Below are positions 17,607-25,842 of a stretch of 64,000 nt of DNA, in pieces. The stretch's first letter is position 1. The number at the start of each line of letters is the position of its first letter. The notes below the pieces were generated by a model, which saw nothing but the letters and a program-made list of their open reading frames with translations, made no database searches and was not told where the DNA came from. The DNA comes from Allomuricauda sp. GTDB taxonomy: Bacteria > Bacteroidota > Bacteroidia > Flavobacteriales > Flavobacteriaceae. The position numbers and the translations under genes were made by a program. Location of the stretch: positions 310,001 through 374,000 of the forward strand of contig NZ_JACESV010000003.1 in the NCBI RefSeq assembly GCF_013911645.1. Direction: 5' to 3'.

Positions 17607-19580
17607 TTAGGAAAGTACGCGGTTTAATTTGGCGTTGAGCAATTTGTTGAGTTGAAGATAATTCATTATCTCTTCTAAAACCTCCGTATTGTCGCCCTGG
17701 TTGTCCTGGGTTCTCTCCTTGAGTTTTTCGATTCGGTTTTTTATCAAATTGCAGCGTAGGGTAAGAATGGTCTCGCCCACCAATTGGGCCACACCTATTT
17801 TTTTCTCTTTCGGGTATATATCCCTCCGTTCCCAATCATGCAACACATACTGCTCTTCTTCCATCAAAATTGAAGATACTTGCGAGACGGTTTCTTGGTC
17901 CAGATCGGATAAAAATGTACTTATCGAAAAATCAGCATCTTCGTTAAGTTTTTCAATCAACTTATAATAAATGGTTTTGAATTGCTCATTGGTCAGTTCA
18001 ATTTCATCATCCTGAAGATCCAAATATACCTTTTCATACACCTTCGCCTCCACAACCTCAGGTTCGAGCACCAATTCCCCTTCATCGTTTTCTTTGAGCA
18101 CCAAATCCTCAAATTCTTGTTTTTGGTCCCCATATAACAAAAGAACTTCGATAATCTTGCGCTCCAACTCATACTGAACATCTACCTTTTCCACCACGGC
18201 ATCGTTCTTGACAACTTCGAAGGCCTTTTGTTCTTTCTTTACTTTTTTAGAGGCTTCCGTCTGATGTTTTTTATCAATCTGAGCCAAGGTATTGTAGAGT
18301 ACATCTTCAGAAATCTGCATAATCTTTGCACATTCCTGAACATATATTTCTTGACGGATACGATCGGGAATCTTACTGATGCTATTTACGATATCCCTGA
18401 CCGTATCAGCCCTTTTTATGGGGTCATTGGCCGCCTCTTTAGCCAACAAAGAAGTCTTGAACTGGATAAAGTCTTTGGAATTCTCTTGAAGATAAAGCAC
18501 TACATCCTCGTAGGTATTGTTTTTGGCAAAACTGTCCGGGTCTTCACCTTCGGGAAAGGTACATACCTTCACATTCATGCCCTGTTCCAAAATGAGGTCG
18601 ATACCGCGGAGCGATGCACGCAATCCGGCCGCATCCCCATCGAACAAGACCGTAATATTTTTGGTGAGCCTATTGATTAAACGAATCTGCTCAGGAGTCA
18701 ATGCCGTTCCACTGGATGACACTACATTTTCCACTCCCCGCTGGTACATCTGAATAACATCGGTGTAACCTTCCACCAAAAAACAATTGTCCTCCTTGGC
18801 AATGGCCTGCTTGGCATAATAGATACCATAAAGCACCTTGCTCTTATGGTAAATCTCGCTTTCGGGGGAGTTTAAATATTTGGCCGCCTTTTTGTCGTTC
18901 GTCAATATTCGTCCACCAAATCCAAGTACACGCCCACTCATGGAATGTATGGGAAACATAACCCTTCCCTTAAATCTATCGAACGTTCGGTTTTCTCCTC
19001 CACCTTTGTCCTTAACAATGGTAAGACCGGTTTTCTCCAAAAACTCCAATTTATAACCTTTGCCCAAAGCCTCTTTGGTAAAGGCCTCCCACTCGTCCAA
19101 ACAATACCCCAGTCCAAATCGTTTTATGGTCTCATTGGTAAATCCACGTTCCTTAAAATAGGTAAGACCAATGGCTTTGCCAGGTTCACTGTTCCATAGT
19201 GTTTCCGTAAAATACTTTTGGGCGTATTCAGAGACCAAATACATGCTTTCCCGCTCATTGGCCTGCTCTTTTTGCTCATCTGTCTGTTCGGTCTCTTCTA
19301 CCTCAATGTTGTACTTTTTAGCCAAGTATTTAATGGCCTCAGGATAGGTAAAGTGCTCATGTTCCATTAAAAAAGCCACCACATTGCCCCCTTTTCCGCT
19401 ACTAAAATCCTTCCAGATTTGCTTAACGGGCGAAACCATAAAGCTGGGGGTACGCTCATCGGTAAATGGGCTAAGCCCCTTAAAATTGGAACCCGATTTC
19501 TTCAATTGTACAAAATCGCCGATCACCTCCTCCAAACGGGCGGTTTCATATACTTGGTCTATGGTAGTTTTTGAAATCAA
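17607..19580 (-). CDS. dnaG: DNA primase lacking the canonical zinc ligands
   Basis: DnaG makes RNA primers for replication. Architecture is N-terminal zinc-ribbon-like domain (1-100), TOPRIM catalytic core (about 255-350, with VEGYTDVIQ and FDGDAAG), and a C-terminal helicase-interaction region. The zinc site is striking: where E. coli has Cys40, His43, Cys61 and Cys64, this protein has Ser37, Thr40, Asp58 and Ser61 at identical spacing, within SPFTDERTPSF and KDFSSGKGGN. The fold residues around them are kept. Length (657) is normal and the TOPRIM motifs are intact, so it is probably functional. The start is TTG at 19580, giving the MISKTTID beginning I associate with flavobacterial primases. 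Confidence 0.95.
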   Translation of the reverse strand: MISKTTIDQVYETARLEEVIGDFVQLKKSGSNFKGLSPFTDERTPSFMVSPVKQIWKDFSSGKGGNVVAFLMEHEHFTYPEAIKYLAKKYNIEVEETEQTDEQKEQANERESMYLVSEYAQKYFTETLWNSEPGKAIGLTYFKERGFTNETIKRFGLGYCLDEWEAFTKEALGKGYKLEFLEKTGLTIVKDKGGGENRTFDRFKGRVMFPIHSMSGRVLGFGGRILTNDKKAAKYLNSPESEIYHKSKVLYGIYYAKQAIAKEDNCFLVEGYTDVIQMYQRGVENVVSSSGTALTPEQIRLINRLTKNITVLFDGDAAGLRASLRGIDLILEQGMNVKVCTFPEGEDPDSFAKNNTYEDVVLYLQENSKDFIQFKTSLLAKEAANDPIKRADTVRDIVNSISKIPDRIRQEIYVQECAKIMQISEDVLYNTLAQIDKKHQTEASKKVKKEQKAFEVVKNDAVVEKVDVQYELERKIIEVLLLYGDQKQEFEDLVLKENDEGELVLEPEVVEAKVYEKVYLDLQDDEIELTNEQFKTIYYKLIEKLNEDADFSISTFLSDLDQETVSQVSSILMEEEQYVLHDWERRDIYPKEKKIGVAQLVGETILTLRCNLIKNRIEKLKERTQDNQGDNTEVLEEIMNYLQLNKLLNAKLNRVLS

Positions 19581-19798
19581 GGCGTTCTATTAAAATAGCT
19601 GTTAAAGATAATAAACCACTACTGATTTAAAATCCATAGTTTTTGATAAAGTACAATTTCTTGCCACTCACTCCTTACCTTTAATTGGATAATAAAAACA
19701 AAGTTTAGGTGAATCGGAAATTCAAATCCCTATTTAAGATTTATTATCTTAGAAGCACATTCCACAATAACAGGGAATATTTTTAAAACAAGGATTGT

Positions 19799-21622
19799 AT
19801 GATGAAAAGAGTATCACGTAAAATTTGGATACTGAGCGTATTTTTAATGGCCTTTATGCTGGTCGCCCAAGGTCAAATAGCAAAAAAAGCATCCCCTATT
19901 TTTGAAAACGGAGAGGCCCAAGTAGTAGAAGCTTTTTCCGACCCAAGTACATGGATACGTCATGATCTTTGGGTAGAAACGTCTTTTGATTCGGATGGTG
20001 ACGGTAAACTAGATCGTATGCATGTGGATGTGACACGCCCGGAACAAACGGACTCCGAGAACCTGAAACTCCCTGTTATTTACGAATCCAGCCCGTACTA
20101 TGCAGGAACCGCTGGTATGGATAAAGGAATTTTTTGGGATGTGAAGCATGAACTCGGTGAATCTGGGGAGCCTCGTAAGCACCCGAGCGTAACACGTATA
20201 GGAGAGCGTCCCATAATTTCGAACTCCCAAGTAAGGACATGGGTACCAAGAGGCTATATTGTTGTCCACTCCTCTTCTCCGGGCACCGGGCTTTCCGATG
20301 GAGCGCCGACCGTGGGGGGCGACAACGAATCCTTGGCCCCCAAAGCAGTGATAGATTGGCTCAATGGACGAGCCAAAGGCTATACCGAGCGGGATGGCGG
20401 TAAAGAAGTAAAGGCCTATTGGTCCACGGGAAAAGTGGGCATGACGGGAACCTCTTACAACGGAACCATCCCCCTAGCAGCGGCCACAACCGGGGTTGAA
20501 GGTCTGGAAGCCATTATCCCCATTGCGCCCAATACTTCATATTATCATTATTACCGCTCCAATGGATTGGTACGTTCTCCCGGTGGTTATCTAGGTGAGG
20601 ACATTGATGTGCTATACGATTTTATCCATAGCGGTGATGAGTCCAAAAGAGCAAGAAACAACAAAGTGATACGCGATACCGAAATGAAAAATGGACAGGA
20701 CCGCATTACGGGAGATTACAACGAATTTTGGGCCGAACGTGACTATTTGAACGACATGAAACCCATGAAAGCAGCGCTTTTGATGTCACATGGATTCAAC
20801 GATTGGAACGTAATGCCAGAGCATAGCTACCGAATCTATAAGAAAGCCAAAGAAATGGGATTGCCCGTTCAGATTTATTACCACCAAAACGGGCACGGCG
20901 GGCCACCTCCAATTTCCATGATGAACCGATGGTTCACACGTTACCTGTATGGCATTGAAAATGGTGTGGAAAAGGAACCCAAGGCATGGATCGTTCGCGA
21001 AAATGATAAAAAAGATAACCCGACACCTTACAAGGATTATCCCAATCCAGAGGCCAAGGACATACAATTGTTCTTGACCAAAGGAGCCCCTGAAAAAGGA
21101 CAGCTAACCACCAGTAAACCCAAAAAGCAAGGAACTGAAACTTTGGTTGACAATTACTCCTTTTCCGGTTCCAGTTTGGCGCAAGCGGAAACCACAAAGC
21201 ATAGATTACTGTATGTTACCGCACCTTTAACGGAGGATGTACATATTTCCGGAGTGCCTAAAATCAAGATTAAATTGGCCAGCAACAAACCCGCCGCCAA
21301 TTTATCGGTCTGGTTGGTATCCTTGCCTTGGAACGATGGCTTCAACACCAAAATTACGGACAACATTATTACACGGGGATGGGCCGACCCTCAAAACCAT
21401 AGTTCATTAACGAAAAGCAAGCCTTTGGTTCCCGATACATTTTACGAAATGGAATTTGAATTGATGCCGGATGACCAAATCATTCCCAAAGGCCAACAAA
21501 TTGGGTTGATGATTTTTTCAAGTGATAAAGAGTTCACGCTTTGGCCCGAACCGGGAACAGAGCTCACAGTGGATTTGGATGGTACTGAACTTACATTGCC
21601 TGTAGTGGGAGGTAAATTATGA
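19799..21622 (+). CDS. secreted Xaa-Pro dipeptidyl-peptidase-like S15 family hydrolase
   Basis: A 607-residue exported serine peptidase. Residues 1-27 form a signal peptide (basic MMKRVSRK, hydrophobic IWILSVFLMAFMLVAQG). The catalytic serine is in MTGTSYNG (about residue 222), the acid is likely in the SHGFNDWNVMPEHS region (about 330) and the histidine in YHQNGHGG (about 363). The C-terminal third (about 420-607) is a jelly-roll domain typical of PepX/CocE enzymes. These cut X-Pro dipeptides from peptide N-termini, though some relatives are esterases. Two consecutive ATG codons at 19799 and 19802 are possible starts. Confidence 0.88.
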   Translation: MMKRVSRKIWILSVFLMAFMLVAQGQIAKKASPIFENGEAQVVEAFSDPSTWIRHDLWVETSFDSDGDGKLDRMHVDVTRPEQTDSENLKLPVIYESSPYYAGTAGMDKGIFWDVKHELGESGEPRKHPSVTRIGERPIISNSQVRTWVPRGYIVVHSSSPGTGLSDGAPTVGGDNESLAPKAVIDWLNGRAKGYTERDGGKEVKAYWSTGKVGMTGTSYNGTIPLAAATTGVEGLEAIIPIAPNTSYYHYYRSNGLVRSPGGYLGEDIDVLYDFIHSGDESKRARNNKVIRDTEMKNGQDRITGDYNEFWAERDYLNDMKPMKAALLMSHGFNDWNVMPEHSYRIYKKAKEMGLPVQIYYHQNGHGGPPPISMMNRWFTRYLYGIENGVEKEPKAWIVRENDKKDNPTPYKDYPNPEAKDIQLFLTKGAPEKGQLTTSKPKKQGTETLVDNYSFSGSSLAQAETTKHRLLYVTAPLTEDVHISGVPKIKIKLASNKPAANLSVWLVSLPWNDGFNTKITDNIITRGWADPQNHSSLTKSKPLVPDTFYEMEFELMPDDQIIPKGQQIGLMIFSSDKEFTLWPEPGTELTVDLDGTELTLPVVGGKL

Positions 21623-21703
21623 TTCAAAATCGGGTATAATTGACCAAAATTATGTAGTTTATCATATATATTATGAATAGGATAGTATAACATTCATCCT
21701 GAA

Positions 21704-21730
21704 GACATAAAAATTATGATAATTTATGTC
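21704..21730. repeat. 27-bp palindrome in the gap after the S15 peptidase gene
   Basis: GACATAAA at 21704-21711 is mirrored by TTTATGTC at 21723-21730, with a nested TTAT/ATAA pair between. No T-run follows, so it is not an obvious terminator. It lies about 36 bp before a possible tiny gene and could be an operator; nothing else supports this. Confidence 0.5.
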
Positions 21731-21765
21731 ACCATAGAATACCAGACCCGAAAATATCGAGGTTT

Positions 21766-21894
21766 ATGGAAAATGTCCTTCAAACAGAAAACCATCAAAT
21801 GGTTATTGCAAATAGTGTTGAAGACTCTCCATCTACGAAGAATTTTGAGATTGTATCTATTGATAGCACATCCATATCAGCAAATACAATATGA
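21766..21894 (+). CDS. possible 42-residue peptide (uncertain)
   Basis: An ATG at 21766 opens 42 codons ending in TGA at 21892-21894. The product is polar and mildly acidic (MENVLQTENHQ at the start, SIDSTSISANTI at the end) with no signal peptide or membrane segment. It lies in the 309-bp gap between the S15 peptidase and the 102-residue gene downstream, and its amino-acid composition looks more protein-like than the other frames there. I recognise nothing in it, and chance cannot be excluded. Confidence 0.25.
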   Translation: MENVLQTENHQMVIANSVEDSPSTKNFEIVSIDSTSISANTI

Positions 21895-21931
21895 CAAAAA
21901 CAATTAAACGTTTAAAACATAATCTACACAC

Positions 21932-22240
21932 ATGAACAAACATAGTTTCGACACGCTTTCCGAGGCGGTAAACACATTGACCCAAGAAGGGTACAAAGAA
22001 GATTTTGAAGCAAAAGAAAATTTTATTAAAGCATTATATTCCAAAAAGGAATACCAACCTGACGATTTGAAAATCATCGATTCTTACCGCTTCGAAGGCA
22101 TAACGAATCCAGGGGACCAATCCACTGTATTTACCATTGAGGCCAACGACGGCACAAAAGGGACCATGGTAATGTCCTATAGTGCTTCGTCGGGGCAAAA
22201 TGATGAACTTATTAAACAGATTCCGTACAAAAAGGATTGA
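21932..22240 (+). CDS. small conserved hypothetical protein of flavobacteria
   Basis: A 102-residue soluble protein starting MNKHSFDTLSEAVNTLTQEGYKED, followed by a helix and a beta-rich half (IIDSYRFEGITNPGDQSTVFTIEAND, in which the Tyr-Arg-Phe and Asn-Pro-Gly are notable). Proteins of this kind are sometimes labelled phosphoribosylpyrophosphate synthetase. It is far too short and has no PRPP-binding or ATP motif, so that name should not be used. It ends exactly where the convergent oxygenase gene ends. Confidence 0.82.
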   Translation: MNKHSFDTLSEAVNTLTQEGYKEDFEAKENFIKALYSKKEYQPDDLKIIDSYRFEGITNPGDQSTVFTIEANDGTKGTMVMSYSASSGQNDELIKQIPYKKD

Positions 22241-22870
22241 TCAGCCCAATAGTTTTCCCACGGATCTAGGCTGGTACAATAACCAACCCGTTAAACTGAA
22301 GCGGTTTTTATGGGCTTGGAGGACTGCATGCGGAACTTCGGCACTTTTAAATAGCACACAACGGGCAGCCAAGGGCTCTACCAAGAAACTTGTTCCATCT
22401 TTTTCAAAAATTTCCAATTCGCCACCATCGCCAGGTTTCCAATCATCATTTAAATAAATGATCATGGAAATCATACGGTTGTTCCTGTTCTCGAACTGAT
22501 CTAAATGTTTATCGTAATGGCCGCCCGATGGATAATGGGCCAAATGGAATTCATATCCCGACAAACTGAGATAGCAATACCGGTTAAAGATATGCATGGT
22601 CTCATCCAATAGATTCCAATACGTTTGCAATTGGGCATCTCTTTCCCTGTCCAACCAGTACGTAAAATCTCCACGTATTCTGGCATCAATTTGATTATCG
22701 GAATGGGCACCTATACCCGCTTCCTTGAAATTGGGGAGCTTACCAAGAAAAAAAGATTTGATCTCGGCATACAATTCGTCCTTCAAAAAATGGTCGATAA
22801 TCACATAATCCTTACTGGAGATGTCATCCATCCAGGACAACCAATCCTCCAAGTCGTGGTAGGCGTTCAA
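22241..22870 (-). CDS. 2-oxoglutarate/Fe(II)-dependent oxygenase, prolyl 4-hydroxylase type
   Basis: A 209-residue cytoplasmic dioxygenase. The iron facial triad is visible as HLD in HYDKHLDQF (about residue 124) and a distal His in EVPHAVLQAH (about 184), with Arg in KNRFSLTGWLL (about 193) for 2-oxoglutarate. Relatives hydroxylate proline in proteins or small peptides; the target is unknown. The longest start is TTG at 22870; an ATG at 22831 would give 196 residues beginning MDDISSKDY and is a real alternative. No ATG exists further upstream before an in-frame stop. Confidence 0.87.
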   Translation of the reverse strand: MNAYHDLEDWLSWMDDISSKDYVIIDHFLKDELYAEIKSFFLGKLPNFKEAGIGAHSDNQIDARIRGDFTYWLDRERDAQLQTYWNLLDETMHIFNRYCYLSLSGYEFHLAHYPSGGHYDKHLDQFENRNNRMISMIIYLNDDWKPGDGGELEIFEKDGTSFLVEPLAARCVLFKSAEVPHAVLQAHKNRFSLTGWLLYQPRSVGKLLG

Positions 22871-22977
22871 TGTTTTATAAATGTGGTCGAATGTAGAAAA
22901 TATTTAAAAACGAAAATCATTTTTATTCATTCCTATTGGAAAGTTCTAACTTTGAATACGATTAACACAAGTTTTAA

Positions 22978-23220
22978 ATGATACTTTTTTTCGGAACAAG
23001 ACCAGGCAAAAAGGAAACCAAAGTGCTTCCAAACGTTAGCTGTCCTTATTGTCACCAAACCGGAACTTTAACAGTAGTGGCCCAACCCAACTATGCACAT
23101 TTATTCTGGATTCCGCTCTTTACCATCAACAATGTGAGATACGCGGAATGTTCGCATTGCAGAAAAGTGTACTACAAAGAGGAGTTTACCCCAGAAATGG
23201 AACGGGCGTTATCCAAATAA
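22978..23220 (+). CDS. zinc-ribbon domain protein
   Basis: An 80-residue protein with two CxxC knuckles: CPYC at about 22-25 and CSHC at about 58-61. This is the pattern of a zinc ribbon. A hydrophobic stretch between them (AHLFWIPLFTI) could touch a membrane. Function unknown. It is divergent from the oxygenase gene. Confidence 0.82.
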   Translation: MILFFGTRPGKKETKVLPNVSCPYCHQTGTLTVVAQPNYAHLFWIPLFTINNVRYAECSHCRKVYYKEEFTPEMERALSK

Positions 23221-23255
23221 AAAAACGGCCAGAAAAATCCTGACCGCATTTCTTG
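23221..23255. terminator. weak bidirectional terminator
   Basis: CGGCCAG (23226-23232) and CTGACCG (23240-23246) can pair with one mismatch around an A-rich loop, directly after the zinc-ribbon stop and before the convergent barrel gene's stop. An A-run precedes it, giving a T-run on the minus strand. Confidence 0.5.
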
Positions 23256-23269
23256 AAGATTCAAAATGG

Positions 23270-24340
23270 TTAAATATCGAACCGAAGGCCTAATGATATA
23301 TTGTTCTGCTTTATATCCGCATCTTTAAAAATCGGATTCAGGTCATATTTTAAATAAAGTAGTACCCCATCAAATCCCATATATCCACTCACACCATAAA
23401 TTAGGTCACTGCTGTTGTAATCCCTTTTAAGTTTGTCCTTGACATTTTCACCGTCTCTATTGTATTTTAATTTTTGACGGGTACCCAGGCTAAATCCGCC
23501 ATACCCACCAAAACCAAGCCTAAACTGATCACGTATGGAGTAGCGGATAGTGCGTTCCGATTTCTTGAAACGGGATGGACCTACCTCAAAATGTACTGGA
23601 AATACAAGGTTGTCCATTCTAAATTTAGATTTATCCAAATCGTATTCAAACTCTTCCAAAACAGTTTGGTCACCCTCTTGTACAAAGATTCGATTCCCAT
23701 CTGGTTTTAAACCATTAAACTGGAATGAAAATCCGTAATTAAAACGTAACCAATTGGAATTTTTAAAAACTCTGGTCCGCCATTGCCAACCCATTTCAAA
23801 AAAACGGCTTCCCCCAATTTTATAGGGCGAGTCATTCAACGATTGCCCCTCGATCAATGCATTGTTCAAACCAATGGCCATCACAAAATCAGAGTAGGTG
23901 CGTCTGTCATATTTTATTTCTTTTTTCCATCTTTTGGAATTAAAGGTAACGGCAGGCTTACCATCAATAAGCAGTCCTATACGCACTCTGTCTCCCTCTA
24001 GGGTATCCAACTCGGTCAACATGAGCACTTCGCCCTCATTGCGTTCCAACCAAGCAATCTTGTTCTCGATAATGGCAACTCGGTTCTCAATATTTAAAGC
24101 TCGCCGTTTGGCAGCTTCCTCTTTTAAGGTTTTGGCCTCGCTTTCAGAAATATCGCCATCCTCCAATCGTTGATTGATATCCTTAACCTCGAACTTAAGG
24201 GCGTCTTTCTCCTGTTCTATGATACGCTGCTTTTCAATTTTCAATGCCTCAATTTTCTTTTGATAGTCCTCCTGCCCAAAAGCGAAATGAGAAACTAAGA
24301 ACAAGAATAGTACGGCTGAATAAAATGTAATTGTTTTCAT
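23270..24340 (-). CDS. outer-membrane beta-barrel protein with N-terminal coiled coil
   Basis: A 356-residue exported protein. Signal peptide residues 1-22 end in SHFAFGQ. Residues about 25-105 are charged and helical (KIEALKIEKQRIIEQEKDALK and on), expected to form a coiled coil. From about 120 on, alternating aromatic and polar strands end in NNISLGLRFDI, with a terminal aromatic-hydrophobic-Ile as in outer-membrane barrels. It follows an ECF sigma factor and a single-pass membrane protein on the same strand, so the three probably form one unit. Function unknown. Confidence 0.85.
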   Translation of the reverse strand: MKTITFYSAVLFLFLVSHFAFGQEDYQKKIEALKIEKQRIIEQEKDALKFEVKDINQRLEDGDISESEAKTLKEEAAKRRALNIENRVAIIENKIAWLERNEGEVLMLTELDTLEGDRVRIGLLIDGKPAVTFNSKRWKKEIKYDRRTYSDFVMAIGLNNALIEGQSLNDSPYKIGGSRFFEMGWQWRTRVFKNSNWLRFNYGFSFQFNGLKPDGNRIFVQEGDQTVLEEFEYDLDKSKFRMDNLVFPVHFEVGPSRFKKSERTIRYSIRDQFRLGFGGYGGFSLGTRQKLKYNRDGENVKDKLKRDYNSSDLIYGVSGYMGFDGVLLYLKYDLNPIFKDADIKQNNISLGLRFDI

Positions 24341-24368
24341 GATTGTTTTTGGATTATAAACCTCCCTC

Positions 24369-24393
24369 CTTCCCGCCCGCTTTGGGCAGGAAG
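24369..24393. repeat. GC-rich inverted repeat
   Basis: CTTCCCGCCC (24369-24378) and GGGCAGGAAG (24384-24393) pair over 10 bp with one mismatch and a 5-nt loop, between the membrane protein gene and the barrel gene. The base composition is unlike its surroundings. There is no T-run next to it, so it may be a mobile extragenic repeat or an mRNA-processing hairpin. Confidence 0.65.
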
Positions 24394-24426
24394 TTGTAGA
24401 AGGTTTGTTTTGATTGATGAATAACT

Positions 24427-25152
24427 TTATTGATTTCGGTCTGCCACCGCGGTACGTAGTTTTAGGTAACCTGATTTTAACGCATCAAAGATTTGGTCCC
24501 GGAACGATTCGTCCAGTTCATCCTCCACCTCGGCCAACAGGGACATGGCATCCACAGAACCACTTTCGGAAAATAACTTATCGGTCAAAATCTGTCGCTG
24601 GGCCGCTCGCAAAAGTGAATCCACTTCCGCATCGGAAACATCTCGCTGTGCGGTTTCCATAAGCTCTACTTGTGCCACTACTTCCTCTACCTTTTGCGCA
24701 ATTAATTTATTTGAGTTTATTGTAACCTCGTCTTGCAATGGCTGTTTTACTTCCTGTTCGGCAACTGCTGCTTTGGAAATCGACTCTTTTGGACTGAATT
24801 CCTCCGTTTTTTCTGGTGTAACCGATTCAAGCCCTGTCTCCACAACCTCAGTTTGTTCCTCCTGTACAAATTCTTTGACAACTTTATGCTCTGGTTCGAT
24901 TTCTTTGGCCGTTTTGGTATCGGTTTCCACTACCTGTATTTGTTCCGCCTCAGGATTATCCTTGGCAAAAAAGAAGATTGATACGAATACAATGCCCACA
25001 ACACTTGCAGCAATGGCGTACGGGAACCAAGTATTCTTTTTTCTTGGTGATGGCTCCTTAACTTGCGAAGCGATTTTGTCCCAAGCATTCGCTGATGGGG
25101 CAATGGTTCGCTCCTCCAACTTCTCCTTGATATGTTTTTCCAACTTATCCAT
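24427..25152 (-). CDS. hypothetical single-pass membrane protein, candidate anti-sigma factor
   Basis: A 241-residue protein: cytoplasmic head (1-40, MDKLEKHIKEKLEERTIAPS and on), one membrane segment at about 44-62 (YAIAASVVGIVFVSIFFFA), then a long Glu/Gln/Val-rich periplasmic part. It begins five bases after the ECF sigma factor gene ends. That arrangement, with the topology, suggests it holds the sigma factor at the membrane, though I see no zinc-binding anti-sigma motif and no FecR domain. Function is inferred from context only. Confidence 0.8.
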   Translation of the reverse strand: MDKLEKHIKEKLEERTIAPSANAWDKIASQVKEPSPRKKNTWFPYAIAASVVGIVFVSIFFFAKDNPEAEQIQVVETDTKTAKEIEPEHKVVKEFVQEEQTEVVETGLESVTPEKTEEFSPKESISKAAVAEQEVKQPLQDEVTINSNKLIAQKVEEVVAQVELMETAQRDVSDAEVDSLLRAAQRQILTDKLFSESGSVDAMSLLAEVEDELDESFRDQIFDALKSGYLKLRTAVADRNQ

Positions 25153-25157
25153 ACCCG

Positions 25158-25733
25158 CTACTTTTTACTCGCCGATTTTGATTTGGGCGACATTCCGTTT
25201 AAACTTAAATTCTCTTGAAGCATCTTTCTGGCCTTGAACAATTGCGATTTTGAAGTTCCTTCGGATATTTCCAATAGCTCCGCAATCTCCTTGTGCCCGT
25301 AGCCCTCTATGGCGTAAAGCAAGAACACTGCCTTGTAGCCTTCTGGCAATTCATCAATAAGGTATTGCACATATTCCACATCCAAGAGATCATCGTTTCC
25401 GGATGAAACATCTCCGTTCGCTTCCACAGCATCATCATCATAAACCACAAATTGTCTTTTGCGCAGATAAGAAATGCTTTCCCTTACCATTATGGTTCTG
25501 ATCCAACCCTCAAAGCTTCCTTTGTTTTTAAAGGAACTTAGGTGATTAAAAACCTTTACAAATCCATTGACCATCACATCCTCAGCAAAATGAAGGTCCT
25601 TGATGTATTGCCTGCAAACACCCAACATTTTGGGCGAAAACTTATCGTACAGCAACTTTTGAGCCTGTTGGTCTCCTTTGATTGATTTTTTGATCAATTG
25701 TTTTTCGTTGCTATGTAACGCGATGATCTTCAA
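25158..25733 (-). CDS. RNA polymerase sigma factor, ECF subfamily
   Basis: A 191-residue ECF sigma factor. Region 2 spans about 25-95 (LLYDKFSPKMLGVCRQYI, DLHFAEDVMVNGFVKVF, SFEGWIRTIMVRESISYLRK). Region 4 is at about 125-175, with YKAVFLLYAIEGYGHKEIAELLEISEGTSKSQLFKARK containing the helix-turn-helix. The basic tail is KSKSASKK. The start is TTG at 25733. It is the first gene of a three-gene unit with a single-pass membrane protein and an outer-membrane barrel, which suggests envelope-related control. Confidence 0.93.
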   Translation of the reverse strand: MKIIALHSNEKQLIKKSIKGDQQAQKLLYDKFSPKMLGVCRQYIKDLHFAEDVMVNGFVKVFNHLSSFKNKGSFEGWIRTIMVRESISYLRKRQFVVYDDDAVEANGDVSSGNDDLLDVEYVQYLIDELPEGYKAVFLLYAIEGYGHKEIAELLEISEGTSKSQLFKARKMLQENLSLNGMSPKSKSASKK

Positions 25734-25842
25734 AGTTTGGTTTATAAAAGTGCTTCTATTTTAATAGACGGGATAAATTCACGAAGGGTTGCCTGAAAAT
25801 AAAAATTTTCAGTATTTGTTTGATTTTCAGGTTTTTAAATTT

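Noticed and set aside
21716-21907. 63-codon frame after the S15 peptidase
   Set aside because: Composition is rich in Arg/Leu/Tyr from AT-rich DNA and the frame conflicts with the more protein-like 42-codon frame in the same place.
24369-24393. GC hairpin as terminator of the sigma factor unit
   Set aside because: No T-run on either side; kept only as an inverted repeat.
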